NCBI GenBank assembly: GCA_023245995.1
Contig: JAHFJH010000005.1
Span: 1-51,599 of the forward strand
DNA from: Candidatus Doudnabacteria bacterium
GTDB lineage: Bacteria > Patescibacteriota > Doudnabacteria > UBA920
Reading direction: 5' to 3'
Length of the DNA: 51,599 nt
Notes under the pieces: generated by a model
Told to the model about the DNA's origin: nothing
Seen by the model: only the letters and a program-made list of their open reading frames with translations
Databases searched by the model: none
Program-made: the position numbers and the translations under genes
Shown: positions 36,985-46,459 of the stretch, piece by piece
How positions within the stretch are numbered: the first letter of the stretch is position 1
Layout: each line of letters begins with the position of its first letter

Positions 36985-37389
36985 ATGCAGAACCAAAATA
37001 TTTCATTTAGGCCTTATAAGTTGAGAGTTTCCTATATGCTTAAAATATTGTTTATAGTGTTCATTTTTTTCTATGCATCTATGCCTGTGCAGGCGATAAC
37101 GTGGTACGACAGATTGCCTGCGAGTGGGGAACATACACCAAAAGCCGGGGCAGATGTTGGGCAACCAAATTATTCTGGAAATATAAATTTCAATGAATCC
37201 ACCCAACAAGACACAGGCGCAGGTTTAGCCAATAACGGTGTAGCAGAAAAAAATGAAAAGACTACTACATTGGTAAATAAAGGTGCCACAAATACCAGTG
37301 GTAGACTGGTTGCATGGTTGTTGGTTATTATTAGTTTGGCCATAATTATTGTACTGTTTTGGTCTATTCGTTCTAGTCGAAAATTGTAA
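36985..37389 (+). CDS. small exported/membrane protein
   Basis: signal-like MLKILFIVFIFFYASMPVQA and C-terminal TM. Confidence 0.65.
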   Translation: MQNQNISFRPYKLRVSYMLKILFIVFIFFYASMPVQAITWYDRLPASGEHTPKAGADVGQPNYSGNINFNESTQQDTGAGLANNGVAEKNEKTTTLVNKGATNTSGRLVAWLLVIISLAIIIVLFWSIRSSRKL

Positions 37390-37422
37390 TCTTATACCGA
37401 GTTAGTTCTTGGGTAAACACAT

Positions 37423-38703
37423 ATGATATTTAAAAATTTTGAGCAACTTGCCACCAGTCCAGAGAGAAAACAAGCCTTGTTAATAGCAGAAAGTGGGCTT
37501 GCGGCCATTACTACAAAAACTGTTATACAAAAGTCTGTGCAGTACAACCCGAAAACGGATGTAGTAACTGTAGAAGGCACGGACTACGCTTTGCCGAAAG
37601 CAGGGAAACTGGTCCTAGTTGGATTTGGCAAGGCCTCTTTTGAAGCAGCAACTAGTTTGTACGCACTGCTAGGGAGTCGCATTGCTTGTGGTTTTGTACT
37701 GGACTTGAAAGGCGGAAGTATTGGCAATCTTACTTGCACTATTGGATCGCATCCGTACCCAACGGTAGTAAATGTAGAGGCTACGAAAGAGATTGTTACT
37801 ATGCTTGGTACATTAGAAGAACAAGATACAGTTTTATGTGTAGTAAGCGGTGGGGGTAGTAGCCTGCTTTGTTACCCATACGAGCAAAGTTGTGAAATGC
37901 AGACCAATATTGTGGGAACGCTCATGCATAAAGGTGCAACTATAGAAGAGTTAAATACGGTTCGTAAACACATAAGTCGAGTAAAAGGCGGGCAACTTGC
38001 AGAGGCGGCTTACCCTGCGCGAATAATAAATTTAATTTTTTCAGATGTGCCCAGCGAAGACCCGAGTATGGTCGCTAGTGGGCCAACTTTGTTTGATCCG
38101 ACTACCGTAGACATGGCAGCAGCAGTGCTACAAAAGTACAATGTGCTGGAGAGTTGCAGTTTACCTCACTGTAGGCTAACAGAAACGCCGAAAGATAAAA
38201 AATATTTTGAAAAAGTCACCAGTCATGTGGTGGTTTCGGCCCACAAGGCCATAGTAGCCATGAAAGAGAAGGCGGAAGATTTGGGTTTTAGTGTAAGAGT
38301 TTATAAGGAAGGCTACAGCGGGCAGGCGCGTGAACTTGCTCGTGAATTTTCAACAGCGGTTTCAGCAGGAGAGTGCCTACTTGCTTCTGGGGAAAGTATG
38401 GTTACTATTAAGCATGAAGGCAAAGGTGGAAGAAATTTAGAAATGGCGTTGGCAAGCTTGCCATACCTAAGGTCAGACCAAGTATACTTAGCACTCGACA
38501 CAGACGGTTTTGACAATACTGACTTCGCAGGGGCTATTGTAGATAACGAAACTAGTAAAAAGGCCAGTGTTCTTGGCCTTGATCCAGTTCAAGAGCTGGA
38601 AAATAATAGTAGTTATAATTTTTTTGAAGGCGTTGGTGACTACTTAAGTACAGGCTTAACTGGTGCCAACGTGTCGGATATAGTAGTAACTTTACGACAA
38701 TAG
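37423..38703 (+). CDS. glycerate 2-kinase (DUF4147/MOFRL family)
   Basis: LVGFGKASFEAA, GSHPYPT, CVVSGGGSSLLCYP, VRKHISRVKGGQLAEAAYPARIINLIFSDVPSEDPSMVASGPT, LALDTDGFDN. Confidence 0.93.
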   Translation: MIFKNFEQLATSPERKQALLIAESGLAAITTKTVIQKSVQYNPKTDVVTVEGTDYALPKAGKLVLVGFGKASFEAATSLYALLGSRIACGFVLDLKGGSIGNLTCTIGSHPYPTVVNVEATKEIVTMLGTLEEQDTVLCVVSGGGSSLLCYPYEQSCEMQTNIVGTLMHKGATIEELNTVRKHISRVKGGQLAEAAYPARIINLIFSDVPSEDPSMVASGPTLFDPTTVDMAAAVLQKYNVLESCSLPHCRLTETPKDKKYFEKVTSHVVVSAHKAIVAMKEKAEDLGFSVRVYKEGYSGQARELAREFSTAVSAGECLLASGESMVTIKHEGKGGRNLEMALASLPYLRSDQVYLALDTDGFDNTDFAGAIVDNETSKKASVLGLDPVQELENNSSYNFFEGVGDYLSTGLTGANVSDIVVTLRQ

Positions 38704-38726
38704 TTTATAATAAATATATGTCTAGT

Positions 38727-38864
38727 AGAACTTCTTTACAAGTCTTCTATTGGCATGATTGTCAAACACAATGATTTTTATTTAGTTTATACGTAGTTAA
38801 CCACTGGCTGTTGTTTGAAGACTGGAAGCCATGTGTAAAGAAGTCTTACTGGGTATGTCCAGTA
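38727..38864 (+). ncRNA. candidate structured leader/RNA upstream of the 2-hydroxyacid dehydrogenase
   Basis: ACTTCTTTACA+AGTCTTC (38730-38747) pairs with GAAGACT (38817-38823) and TGTAAAGAAGT (38834-38844); then TACTGG/CCAGTA hairpin. Confidence 0.45.
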
Positions 38865-38888
38865 TAGCTTTAGAAATCTTGACTTAGT

Positions 38889-39890
38889 ATGCATATTTTA
38901 TTTTGTGAAGTTGAAGAGTGGATGAAAGACTATTTTACAAGTAGGCTTTCTGGTTTTGAGTTGGAGTTTACCGAAAGCAAAATGCAGGACGTGGCGGCTG
39001 GCAGTAGTGCCGAAATTGTCTCTATTTTTGTAAATTCCCGCGTAGACGTAGAGTTGTTAAAAAATTTCCCTAACTTAAAGTTGCTGGCTACTCGTAGCAC
39101 GGGTTTTGACCATATAGACAATGACGCCTGCAAAAAAAAGAATATTACGGTTTGCAATGTCCCAAGTTACGGCGAGCATACGGTAGCCGAGTTTACCTTT
39201 GCTCTTCTTTTGGCTTTGTCCCGTAAAATTTATCCAGCACTTTCACGTGTACACCAGCAGGGCACATTCCATACCGAAGGCCTAAAAGGTTTTGATTTAT
39301 TTGGCAAAACTATAGGTGTTATAGGTACGGGTAGGATTGGTTGTCATGTTATAGACATTGCTAACGGTTTTGGTATGCAAGTGTTGGCTTACGATCCATA
39401 TCCTAAAAAAGAAATGGAACAAACATGCCACATGAAGTACGTGTCTTTGGAAGAGTTACTTAGTAAGTCAGATGTCATTACAATACATACGCCATATATG
39501 CCTAGCACACACCATTTGTTAAATAGCACAAATATGCGCAGTATAAAAAAAGGTGCAGTGCTCATAAATACCGCTCGGGGAGCAATTGTAGACACAATGG
39601 CGCTTGTTGAGTCGTTGTCTAGCGGGGTGTTATCTGGCGCCGCCCTAGATGTTTTAGAAGAAGAAGGGCATGTAGGCGAAGAGTGGCAATTTATGCACGC
39701 CAACCACCCGAAGCTTGCACAAATGGAAGCTTTGCTCGCCGACCATCAGTTGCTTTCTCTACCAAATGTTCTCATAACCCCGCATAATGCTTTTAACACT
39801 CAAGAGGCTATGGAGCGGATATTGGAAGTTACAATAGAAAATATTATGCATTTCCAAGACGGTACTCCGCAAAACTTGATAAAAGCATAA
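38889..39890 (+). CDS. D-isomer-specific 2-hydroxyacid dehydrogenase (D-lactate dehydrogenase-like)
   Basis: GKTIGVIGTGRIGCHVIDIANGFGMQVLAYDPYP, LINTARGAIVDTMALVESL, PNVLITPHNAFNTQEAMERI. Confidence 0.95.
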   Translation: MHILFCEVEEWMKDYFTSRLSGFELEFTESKMQDVAAGSSAEIVSIFVNSRVDVELLKNFPNLKLLATRSTGFDHIDNDACKKKNITVCNVPSYGEHTVAEFTFALLLALSRKIYPALSRVHQQGTFHTEGLKGFDLFGKTIGVIGTGRIGCHVIDIANGFGMQVLAYDPYPKKEMEQTCHMKYVSLEELLSKSDVITIHTPYMPSTHHLLNSTNMRSIKKGAVLINTARGAIVDTMALVESLSSGVLSGAALDVLEEEGHVGEEWQFMHANHPKLAQMEALLADHQLLSLPNVLITPHNAFNTQEAMERILEVTIENIMHFQDGTPQNLIKA

Positions 39891-39902
39891 AATAATTTTT
39901 TG

Positions 39903-39945
39903 TAATGCAAAGCATGCATAAAAGCAACATGCTTTGCATTTTTTG
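39903..39945 (+). terminator. Rho-independent terminator
   Basis: AATGCAAAGCATG...CATGCTTTGCATTTTTTG. Confidence 0.85.
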
Positions 39946-39958
39946 TTATACTACAGCT

Positions 39959-41614
39959 ATGCGAGGAAGTTTTAAGGTGAGTAATACATTTTTGGCTGTA
40001 ACTCTCGTGGTGGCAGCTTTGGTGCTATATATGTTTTCGTTCCAAAACCAAATGTTTTGGGACGATGACGATTTTATTTTGCACAATACTTATGTGCAGG
40101 ACTACCATTATATTCCCAAGTTGTTTAGTGAGAATGTAATTGCGGGCAGTAATTTAGTTTCTAACTATTGGCGGCCGGTGTTATTGCTGGTTTTTTCTGC
40201 AGAGTGGCATGCGTGGCATGCGTGGGTGCCGGGTTGGCACGCGGTTAATGCGGTTTTTCATGCAGCTAACGCAGTGTTGTTGTTTTTTATATTGTTGAAG
40301 CTTTTACATACATTATCGCCCTCGCGTTTTATAAGCAGTCGCTGGTTGGCTTTTGTAATTGCGCTTTTTTTTGTTGTGCATCCATTGCAAGTTGAAGCAG
40401 TCGCTTATGTTAACTCTCTTGGTGACTCGCTGTCGGTGTTTTTTATGTTTTTAGGCTTGTTGTTTTTCCAAGAGTTTTTACATAAGCCACAAAAGTCCCG
40501 TAATGCTTACTTGCTATTTTTAGCTTCTGTTTTGTGCTATCCACTCGCGCTTATGAGCAAAGAGACTGCAATAATTATGCCTGCTCTTGTAGCACTATTG
40601 TACTTATATAGCGGGTTCTCTTTTACAGTAAAGGGGTTTATAAAAGCAGTTTGGCCTTATGTAGTCGTTGCTCTTACATATTTAGCGTTGCGTGCTACTA
40701 TACTGAATTTTAAGAATAGTTTTAACCTGTATGATCAGGCAAATGTTTTTAGTAGCAGTATGTGGGTGCGTGGGCTAACTTTTTGTAAAATAATAGTTGC
40801 ATATGTAAAATTAATTTTTTGGCCGTCCCATCTACATATGGAGCGCAGTATGGAGTATGCGACTTCTATGTTGGACTGGCAGGTTCTGCTTGGAGTTTTG
40901 TTAGTTTTTGGGTTGCTTGCAGTGGCGTATCGCACAAGGGTCAAAGTTCCCATAATTAGTTTTGGTGTTCTTTGGTTTTTTATTTCGCTTGCTCCAACTT
41001 CAAATATTTTAGTGCCAATAAATGGCTTACTCTACGAGCATTGGTTATACGTGCCTATTATTGGAGCTTTAATAGCGTTAATGGCTTGCTTATTTTGGTT
41101 TTTAGAGCAAGGTTCAAAATGGTTGCAGGTAGTAACAAGCATACTGCTTGTACTAATTATTTTTGCATTGTCCACTCGAGCAGTACTGCGCATGGGTGAT
41201 TGGGCAAATCCTGTAACTTTTTATGAACAGACTATAAAGTACGCGCCACAAAGTTATCGTATAGTGAATAACTTGGCTATGTCGCTCGCAAATGAAGGGC
41301 AGTTACAAGAGTCGATTGTTTATTATAAGCAGGCAATACAGTTAGACGCTACAAATCCTGTGGCGTACTATAATTTAGGCAATACCTATGTTGGCTTGGG
41401 GAACGTTATAGAGAGCGTGGGATATTACCGTAAAGCCTTGGAAGCAGATCCAAAGTTTTTATTTGCTTATGGGAGATTAATTAACGGCTACGCAAGCCTT
41501 GGGCAGTACGATAAGGCGTTGGCCACGCTAGACCAATATATAGAGCAGGTTGGTGCTTCAAGCGAATTAGAAGTAGTGCGTAAGCAGTTACTAGTAAAAC
41601 AACATGCGCAGTAA
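39959..41614 (+). CDS. TMTC-like multi-pass membrane protein with C-terminal TPRs
   Basis: FWDDDDFILHNTYVQD, VVHPLQVEAVAYVNSLGDSLSVFF; TPR motifs; start moved to ATG 39959 because the ORF-track start lies in the terminator. Confidence 0.85.
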   Translation: MRGSFKVSNTFLAVTLVVAALVLYMFSFQNQMFWDDDDFILHNTYVQDYHYIPKLFSENVIAGSNLVSNYWRPVLLLVFSAEWHAWHAWVPGWHAVNAVFHAANAVLLFFILLKLLHTLSPSRFISSRWLAFVIALFFVVHPLQVEAVAYVNSLGDSLSVFFMFLGLLFFQEFLHKPQKSRNAYLLFLASVLCYPLALMSKETAIIMPALVALLYLYSGFSFTVKGFIKAVWPYVVVALTYLALRATILNFKNSFNLYDQANVFSSSMWVRGLTFCKIIVAYVKLIFWPSHLHMERSMEYATSMLDWQVLLGVLLVFGLLAVAYRTRVKVPIISFGVLWFFISLAPTSNILVPINGLLYEHWLYVPIIGALIALMACLFWFLEQGSKWLQVVTSILLVLIIFALSTRAVLRMGDWANPVTFYEQTIKYAPQSYRIVNNLAMSLANEGQLQESIVYYKQAIQLDATNPVAYYNLGNTYVGLGNVIESVGYYRKALEADPKFLFAYGRLINGYASLGQYDKALATLDQYIEQVGASSELEVVRKQLLVKQHAQ

Positions 41615-43181
41615 TTTTTTTATTCCATATTTTAAGTTTGCTGTTTTTTTAGCGCTAATTTTGTTTTTAGCTTTTTTGTTGGCTCAGAAAATAAATTTTG
41701 CAACAGCAGATTTGGGCAGGCATATAAAAAACGGCGAGTTATTGTGGCAAAGTTTTGGCCATGGGTTTTGGCAGAATAGTGTATTGCGCGAAAATACATA
41801 TTCTTACACCAACCCTAGCTTTTCTGTGTTAAATCACCATTGGGGGAGCGGTATATTGTTTTATTTAATTTTTAATTTATTTGGATTTTCTGGCCTTTCG
41901 GTGTTTTATATTTTTCTGTTGCTTTCTGCGTTTAGCTTATTCTTTTTTGTTTCAGTTAAGGTTAGTGGCTGGCGGGCGACTGTGTTAGGTGGTTTGTTAG
42001 TAATTCCACTTATAGCTTATAGGAACGAAGTACGGCCAGAAGGTTTTACTTACTTATTTAGTGCATCATATGTGTTTTTACTATTCGTCTTTACAAACAA
42101 TACTAAAACAAAACTCATTTGGCTATTACCGCTTATACAAGTTCTGTGGGTAAACACGCATATTTATTTTATATTAGGACCGGCTATTATTTGTGCTTTT
42201 TTGCTTCCTCTATTTTTACAGAAAAGCAATTTTGCAATTAAGCTTTTACCTGTATTTGTGGCGACTGTGTTAGCGAGCTTGTTTAGTCCTTTTGGCATAA
42301 AGGGTGTGTTGTACCCTTTTACTATTTTTTCTAACTACGGCTACAGAGTGCTGGAAAACCAAACCGTTTGGTTTTTAGAGCGTTTGCATGTATCTGGGCC
42401 AGCTTATGTTTGGTTTTTGCCTTGCCTTGCTTTAGCTATAATTTGTTTTGCATGGACGGTTTTTTCTCTACTGAGGTTTTGGCATACACAAAAGGCACAG
42501 TTTTTGTACTGGGCTGTATGTCTTGCGCTCGGTGGTACTTTTATGGGTTTGTTCGCAGTGCGTAATTTTGCTTTGTTTGGTTTGTTTAGCTTGCCTTTAT
42601 TTTCTCAAATGTTTAAGCGTTTGTTTACCAATAAGCATGAATGGTTGCGCTCTTTACCTGTATACGTGTCGCTTTTGCTTGTGTTATTAGCCGCACAATT
42701 TTTTATATTTTATAAAGCAGAGGCGGAGAAAAATTTTACCCGCGGGTTTGGTCCTTTGCTTGGCGTTATGGGTGCAGCGGAATTTATAAAGTCGAATCAA
42801 ATTACAGGGCCAATTTTTAACAATTACGACTTGGGCGGGTATTTAGTGTACGCACTTTACCCAGACCAAAAAGTGTTTGTAGATAATAGGCCCGAGGGTT
42901 ATCCGAAAGAATTCTTTTCTGAGACCTACATACCAATGCAAGAGCAAGAAGCTATTTGGCAGCAAGAGCTCAGAAAATATTCAATAAACGCCATAGTCTT
43001 TTACTACCATGATGCAACTCCGTGGGCACAAACTTTTCTTAAGCAACGTATTCAAGACCCTTCGTGGGTTCCTATTTTTGCAGATCAGTATATAATAATT
43101 TTGGTGAATAAGAGCAATAGTATAAATGATGTACTGGTGCAAAAGTACCAACTGCCCAGCTCTATGTTTAGAATGCAGTAA
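41604..43181 (+). CDS. multi-pass membrane protein, putative glycosyltransferase-like
   Basis: many TM segments; overlaps neighbour by 11 nt; GPIFNNYDLGGYLVYALYPDQKVFVDNRPEGYP. Confidence 0.8.
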   Translation: MRSNFFIPYFKFAVFLALILFLAFLLAQKINFATADLGRHIKNGELLWQSFGHGFWQNSVLRENTYSYTNPSFSVLNHHWGSGILFYLIFNLFGFSGLSVFYIFLLLSAFSLFFFVSVKVSGWRATVLGGLLVIPLIAYRNEVRPEGFTYLFSASYVFLLFVFTNNTKTKLIWLLPLIQVLWVNTHIYFILGPAIICAFLLPLFLQKSNFAIKLLPVFVATVLASLFSPFGIKGVLYPFTIFSNYGYRVLENQTVWFLERLHVSGPAYVWFLPCLALAIICFAWTVFSLLRFWHTQKAQFLYWAVCLALGGTFMGLFAVRNFALFGLFSLPLFSQMFKRLFTNKHEWLRSLPVYVSLLLVLLAAQFFIFYKAEAEKNFTRGFGPLLGVMGAAEFIKSNQITGPIFNNYDLGGYLVYALYPDQKVFVDNRPEGYPKEFFSETYIPMQEQEAIWQQELRKYSINAIVFYYHDATPWAQTFLKQRIQDPSWVPIFADQYIIILVNKSNSINDVLVQKYQLPSSMFRMQ

Positions 43182-43891
43182 TGAAGCTAACTGTTATAAT
43201 TCCCGTATTTAATGAACAGGCTACCGTAAAAGAGTTGCTGTACCGCGTGTGTACTGCAAATACTTTGACGTGGGAAAAAGAAGTAATTGTGGTAAATGAC
43301 GGTTCTACAGATGACACAGCAAAAATATTGGAGCAAGCAGGCTCGGATTATGTTTTTAAAATCATACGTCACCGAGATAATTTAGGAAAGGGCGCAGCCG
43401 TACGTAGTGGATTAGGTGTTGCTACAGGAGATGTGGTTTTAATTCAAGATGCAGACTTAGAGTACGATCCTAGCGAGTACGTAACTTTATTAAATGCTTT
43501 AGAACCGAATGTGGACGCAGTTTTTGGTTCGCGCATGCAGAAAGGTGTGCAAGGAGGTTACTGGCACTATATTTTAGGTGCGAAGTTTTTAAATGGGTTT
43601 ATAAATTTTTTGTTTTGGACTAAACTTACAGACGTGTATACATGCTATAAGCTAATTCGTACAAATATTTTACGTTCTCTTGCCTTGTCTTCGAACGGTT
43701 TTGAGCTGGAGTCGGAGCTGGTTTCTAAATTATTGGCTCGGAAGGCTTGCATACAAGAGGTGTCCATTTCCTATGCTCCGCGTACCTTTAAGGATGGCAA
43801 AAAGATTCGCGGAATAGATGCTATAAAAGGTGTCTTAACGGCCTTAGAAATATGGATTAGGCTAAAAATATTTTCTAAAAACTCCATGTAA
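43181..43891 (+). CDS. family 2 glycosyltransferase (dolichyl-phosphate mannosyltransferase-like)
   Basis: LTVIIPVFNEQATVKELL, VVNDGSTDDTAKIL, DNLGKGAAVRSGL, VVLIQDADLEYDP. Confidence 0.95.
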   Translation: MKLTVIIPVFNEQATVKELLYRVCTANTLTWEKEVIVVNDGSTDDTAKILEQAGSDYVFKIIRHRDNLGKGAAVRSGLGVATGDVVLIQDADLEYDPSEYVTLLNALEPNVDAVFGSRMQKGVQGGYWHYILGAKFLNGFINFLFWTKLTDVYTCYKLIRTNILRSLALSSNGFELESELVSKLLARKACIQEVSISYAPRTFKDGKKIRGIDAIKGVLTALEIWIRLKIFSKNSM

Positions 43892-43936
43892 CTATTTACG
43901 TACAGAAAATAGGGTTACTATGATATACTTAAAGCT

Positions 43937-44473
43937 ATGAAACAAACAGTCGTACTACTTTTAATTTCTTTAGTTGGTGTAGCCTTACCGAAATTGGTTA
44001 CTGCCAATTCGACTGCAGATAAAGGCCTGCCCATTACCACTCAGTCTGTACATTTGTCTGTGGTCACCGAGCAGTATGCGCCAAATATTGGAGTCAGTAG
44101 CGTTATGCCGAATTGCGGTAGTGGTGAGTTTGGTGGCGAACGAGTAGCCGAGTGGCTGTCCCAGTGGTCGTGTGGAACTTTGGCGCTTTCACTTGCGCCC
44201 ACAGCAACAACAGAACCAATGGTGTCTGTTCAAAATATACACACACCAAACATTGTCGTAGTGCGTACGCAAGAAATTATAGCGCCAAACAATGTTGCTA
44301 AAAATTCCAGTGAACAGCCCTTAAAGTTTGCTGCTTTTTTCCGCAATAATGAAGATTTTACTTTTCATGAGGTTAACAGCCAAGAGTTTTATATAGATTT
44401 TACTATGCAGACTTCTTTGTCGCATAGTGACGCAAAGCGCTATTTTGAAGTGCTGTACGCACTTTTATGTTGA
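43937..44473 (+). CDS. exported hypothetical protein
   Basis: signal peptide MKQTVVLLLISLVGVALPKLVTA. Confidence 0.65.
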   Translation: MKQTVVLLLISLVGVALPKLVTANSTADKGLPITTQSVHLSVVTEQYAPNIGVSSVMPNCGSGEFGGERVAEWLSQWSCGTLALSLAPTATTEPMVSVQNIHTPNIVVVRTQEIIAPNNVAKNSSEQPLKFAAFFRNNEDFTFHEVNSQEFYIDFTMQTSLSHSDAKRYFEVLYALLC

Positions 44474-44526
44474 TGCTTGACTTTGTTTGTTGAATATAAA
44501 AAAAGTATTAATTTAAATTATATTAT

Positions 44527-45147
44527 ATGAGTGAAGAAATAAGAGTTAGCAGACCAATGAATCCTTCTATGCGTGCTGAAACAACTCCACCGGAGTACCA
44601 GCACCATGGTCGTGGCAGTAAATTACCTTGGATTATATTAGTCGTAATAGTTGCAGTTATTATAGTAGTCGCTGTGTTGTTTAGAGATAAATGGGGTGGC
44701 AGTAAAACAAGTGCTACCATGAAGGCTTCGGACTATCAGGCCGTATTCTTAACAAATGGTCAGGTATATTTTGGAAAAATTTCAGGTACTCGGGATTCCT
44801 ATGTTACTTTGAAAGATATTTTCTACTTACAAGTTCAAAACCCACCTATTCAGGGTTCACAGCAACAGCAACAGGCTCAAGCTCAACAACAGCCACAGGT
44901 ATCTTTGGTTAAGCTAGGCCAAGAACTTCATGGACCAGTAGATGAAATGCATATTAACAAAGATCAAATTCTCTTCTACGAAGACATGAAGGCCGACGGA
45001 AAAGTAGCACAGGCTATAAAGGAATATAAAGCCAATCCAAACGCAGGCCAGCAACAACAAGCTCCAGCTGCAAATGGCGGACAGCAACAGGCTCCCTCAG
45101 CACCAGTAGCAACTCCAGCTCCAAAGGCTAGCCCAGCAGGACAATAG
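44527..45147 (+). CDS. single-pass membrane protein with Gln/Pro/Ala-rich linkers
   Basis: TM LPWIILVVIVAVIIVVAVLF; QAVFLTNGQVYFGKI; Q-rich tracts. Confidence 0.75.
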   Translation: MSEEIRVSRPMNPSMRAETTPPEYQHHGRGSKLPWIILVVIVAVIIVVAVLFRDKWGGSKTSATMKASDYQAVFLTNGQVYFGKISGTRDSYVTLKDIFYLQVQNPPIQGSQQQQQAQAQQQPQVSLVKLGQELHGPVDEMHINKDQILFYEDMKADGKVAQAIKEYKANPNAGQQQQAPAANGGQQQAPSAPVATPAPKASPAGQ

Positions 45148-45191
45148 TTAGAGACTAGAGATTGGAGACTAGAAACTAGTTTCTAGTAGAT

Positions 45192-45228
45192 AAAAAAACT
45201 ACCCCGCCGTGGCGAGGTAGTTTTTTTA
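45192..45228. terminator. bidirectional terminator
   Basis: AAAAAAACTACCCCGCCGTGGCGAGGTAGTTTTTTT. Confidence 0.85.
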
Positions 45229-45246
45229 AAATGTAAGATTAAAGTG

Positions 45247-45591
45247 TTACGCGAGAGCTTTTACAAAAGCGTCAAAGCTTTCCGGTGCTTGTATTGCTAG
45301 TTCGGAGAGCATTTTACGGTTTATAAGAATACCACTGGTTTTTAACTTGCCTGCGAACTTACTCCAAGTGGTGCCGTTTTCGCGAAGTGCTGCGTTGGTT
45401 CGTTGTAACCATAGAGCACGTTGATCGCGTTTGCGGTTTCGGCGGTCGCGGTAGCTGTATGTATCTGCATGCAGTAAAGCTTCGCGTGCTGCTACAAAGT
45501 TTGTAGAACGGCGATTGTCGAAACCTTTAGTGCGTTTAAGTAAATTTTTTCTGCGCTTGTGGGCGGCCACGCCGCGTTTTACTCGTGTCAT
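45247..45591 (-). CDS. rplT: 50S ribosomal protein L20
   Basis: MTRVKRGVAAHKRRKNLLKRTKGF...YRDRRNRKRDQRALWLQRTNAALRENG. Confidence 0.97.
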   Translation of the reverse strand: MTRVKRGVAAHKRRKNLLKRTKGFDNRRSTNFVAAREALLHADTYSYRDRRNRKRDQRALWLQRTNAALRENGTTWSKFAGKLKTSGILINRKMLSELAIQAPESFDAFVKALA

Positions 45592-45596
45592 AAAAG

Positions 45597-45671
45597 TAGC
45601 TTCTAGCTGCTAGGTACTAGGTGCTAGTCTGGAATTAACCTAGAAGCTAGCAGCTTGAACCTATAAGCTAT
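45597..45671. repeat. intergenic hairpin repeat copy A
   Basis: GTAGCTTCTAGCTGCTAGGTACTAGGTGCTAGTCTGGAATTAACCTAGAAGCTAGCAGCTTGAACCTATAAGCTATT. Confidence 0.85.
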
Positions 45672-45865
45672 TATTTGTAAGGAATTAAGAGCTTAAGTTT
45701 ATCGTGTGTCTTATGTAAGGTTTGGTCACGACGTTTATTCTTTGTGGTTTTACCGGTTTCGCGAGAGTTAAAATGGTCTTGGCCCATAGTTCTGTGGCGT
45801 AGTTTTCCGGTTTTGGTTAGGCGAAGTCGTTTTGACGCGCCTTTGTGAGTCTTTACTTTCGGCAT
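45671..45865 (-). CDS. rpmI: 50S ribosomal protein L35
   Basis: MPKVKTHKGASKRLRLTKTGKLRHR. Confidence 0.95.
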   Translation of the reverse strand: MPKVKTHKGASKRLRLTKTGKLRHRTMGQDHFNSRETGKTTKNKRRDQTLHKTHDKLKLLIPYK

Positions 45866-45869
45866 ATAT

Positions 45870-45948
45870 AGTAGCTTCTAGCTGCTAGGTACTAGGGTGC
45901 TAGTCTGGAATTAACCTAGAAGCTAGCAGCTTAAACCTAAAAGCTATT
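45870..45948. repeat. intergenic hairpin repeat copy B
   Basis: near-identical to copy A, one gene upstream in the operon. Confidence 0.85.
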
Positions 45949-45952
45949 TAAA

Positions 45953-46459
45953 TTATTTACTGGGGGCTAAGGTCATACCCATTGTGTTGCCCATGCGTTT
46001 AATGGGAACTTCTATTCTGCTTGGAACAGTAATTTTACTATGAAAGTTTTTTACTTGTTTTTCTGCAATGTCCAAAAAGGCTTGTTCTCTGCCTTTCATG
46101 CGAAGTTCTACTCGCACAAGGTCTCCATCTTCTAGAAAACCGTCGGCTTGTTTGGCCTTGGTGTCTAGGTCGTGTTCTGAAATGCGAACACTTAAGCGTA
46201 TGGTTTTGACTTCAACTTTCTTGGCTTTTTTCTTCTGTAGTTGTTCAGCTTTCTTTTGCTGATACCGGAACTTGGCGTAGTCTATAAGCTTTGCTACTGG
46301 AGGATTGGCGTTAGGAGATACTTCTACTAAGTCCAAACCATGTTCCGTGGCAAGTTTTAAAGCCTCAGAAAGACTATAGACGCCAACTTGTTCGCCGTCT
46401 TCGTTGACCAAACGCACTTCTCGCGCTTGGATTTGATGGTTAATTCTGGTTTTTTGCAT
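45953..46459 (-). CDS. infC: translation initiation factor IF-3
   Basis: RINHQIQAREVRLVNEDGEQVGVYSLSEALKLA...LDLVEVSPNANPPVAKLIDYAKFRYQQKK. Confidence 0.97.
   Translation of the reverse strand: MQKTRINHQIQAREVRLVNEDGEQVGVYSLSEALKLATEHGLDLVEVSPNANPPVAKLIDYAKFRYQQKKAEQLQKKKAKKVEVKTIRLSVRISEHDLDTKAKQADGFLEDGDLVRVELRMKGREQAFLDIAEKQVKNFHSKITVPSRIEVPIKRMGNTMGMTLAPSK

Noticed and set aside
39905-39958. N-terminal extension MQSMHKSNMLCIFCYTTA of the TMTC-like ORF
   Set aside because: It is encoded by the preceding terminator hairpin.
40202-40235. TGGCATGCG tandem repeat
   Set aside because: Only two short units inside coding sequence (WHAWHAW); too small to interpret.
44859-45110. CAA/CAG-rich tracts as a DNA repeat or CRISPR-like array
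   Set aside because: They are in-frame Gln-rich linkers of the 44527-45147 protein; no regular spacers.
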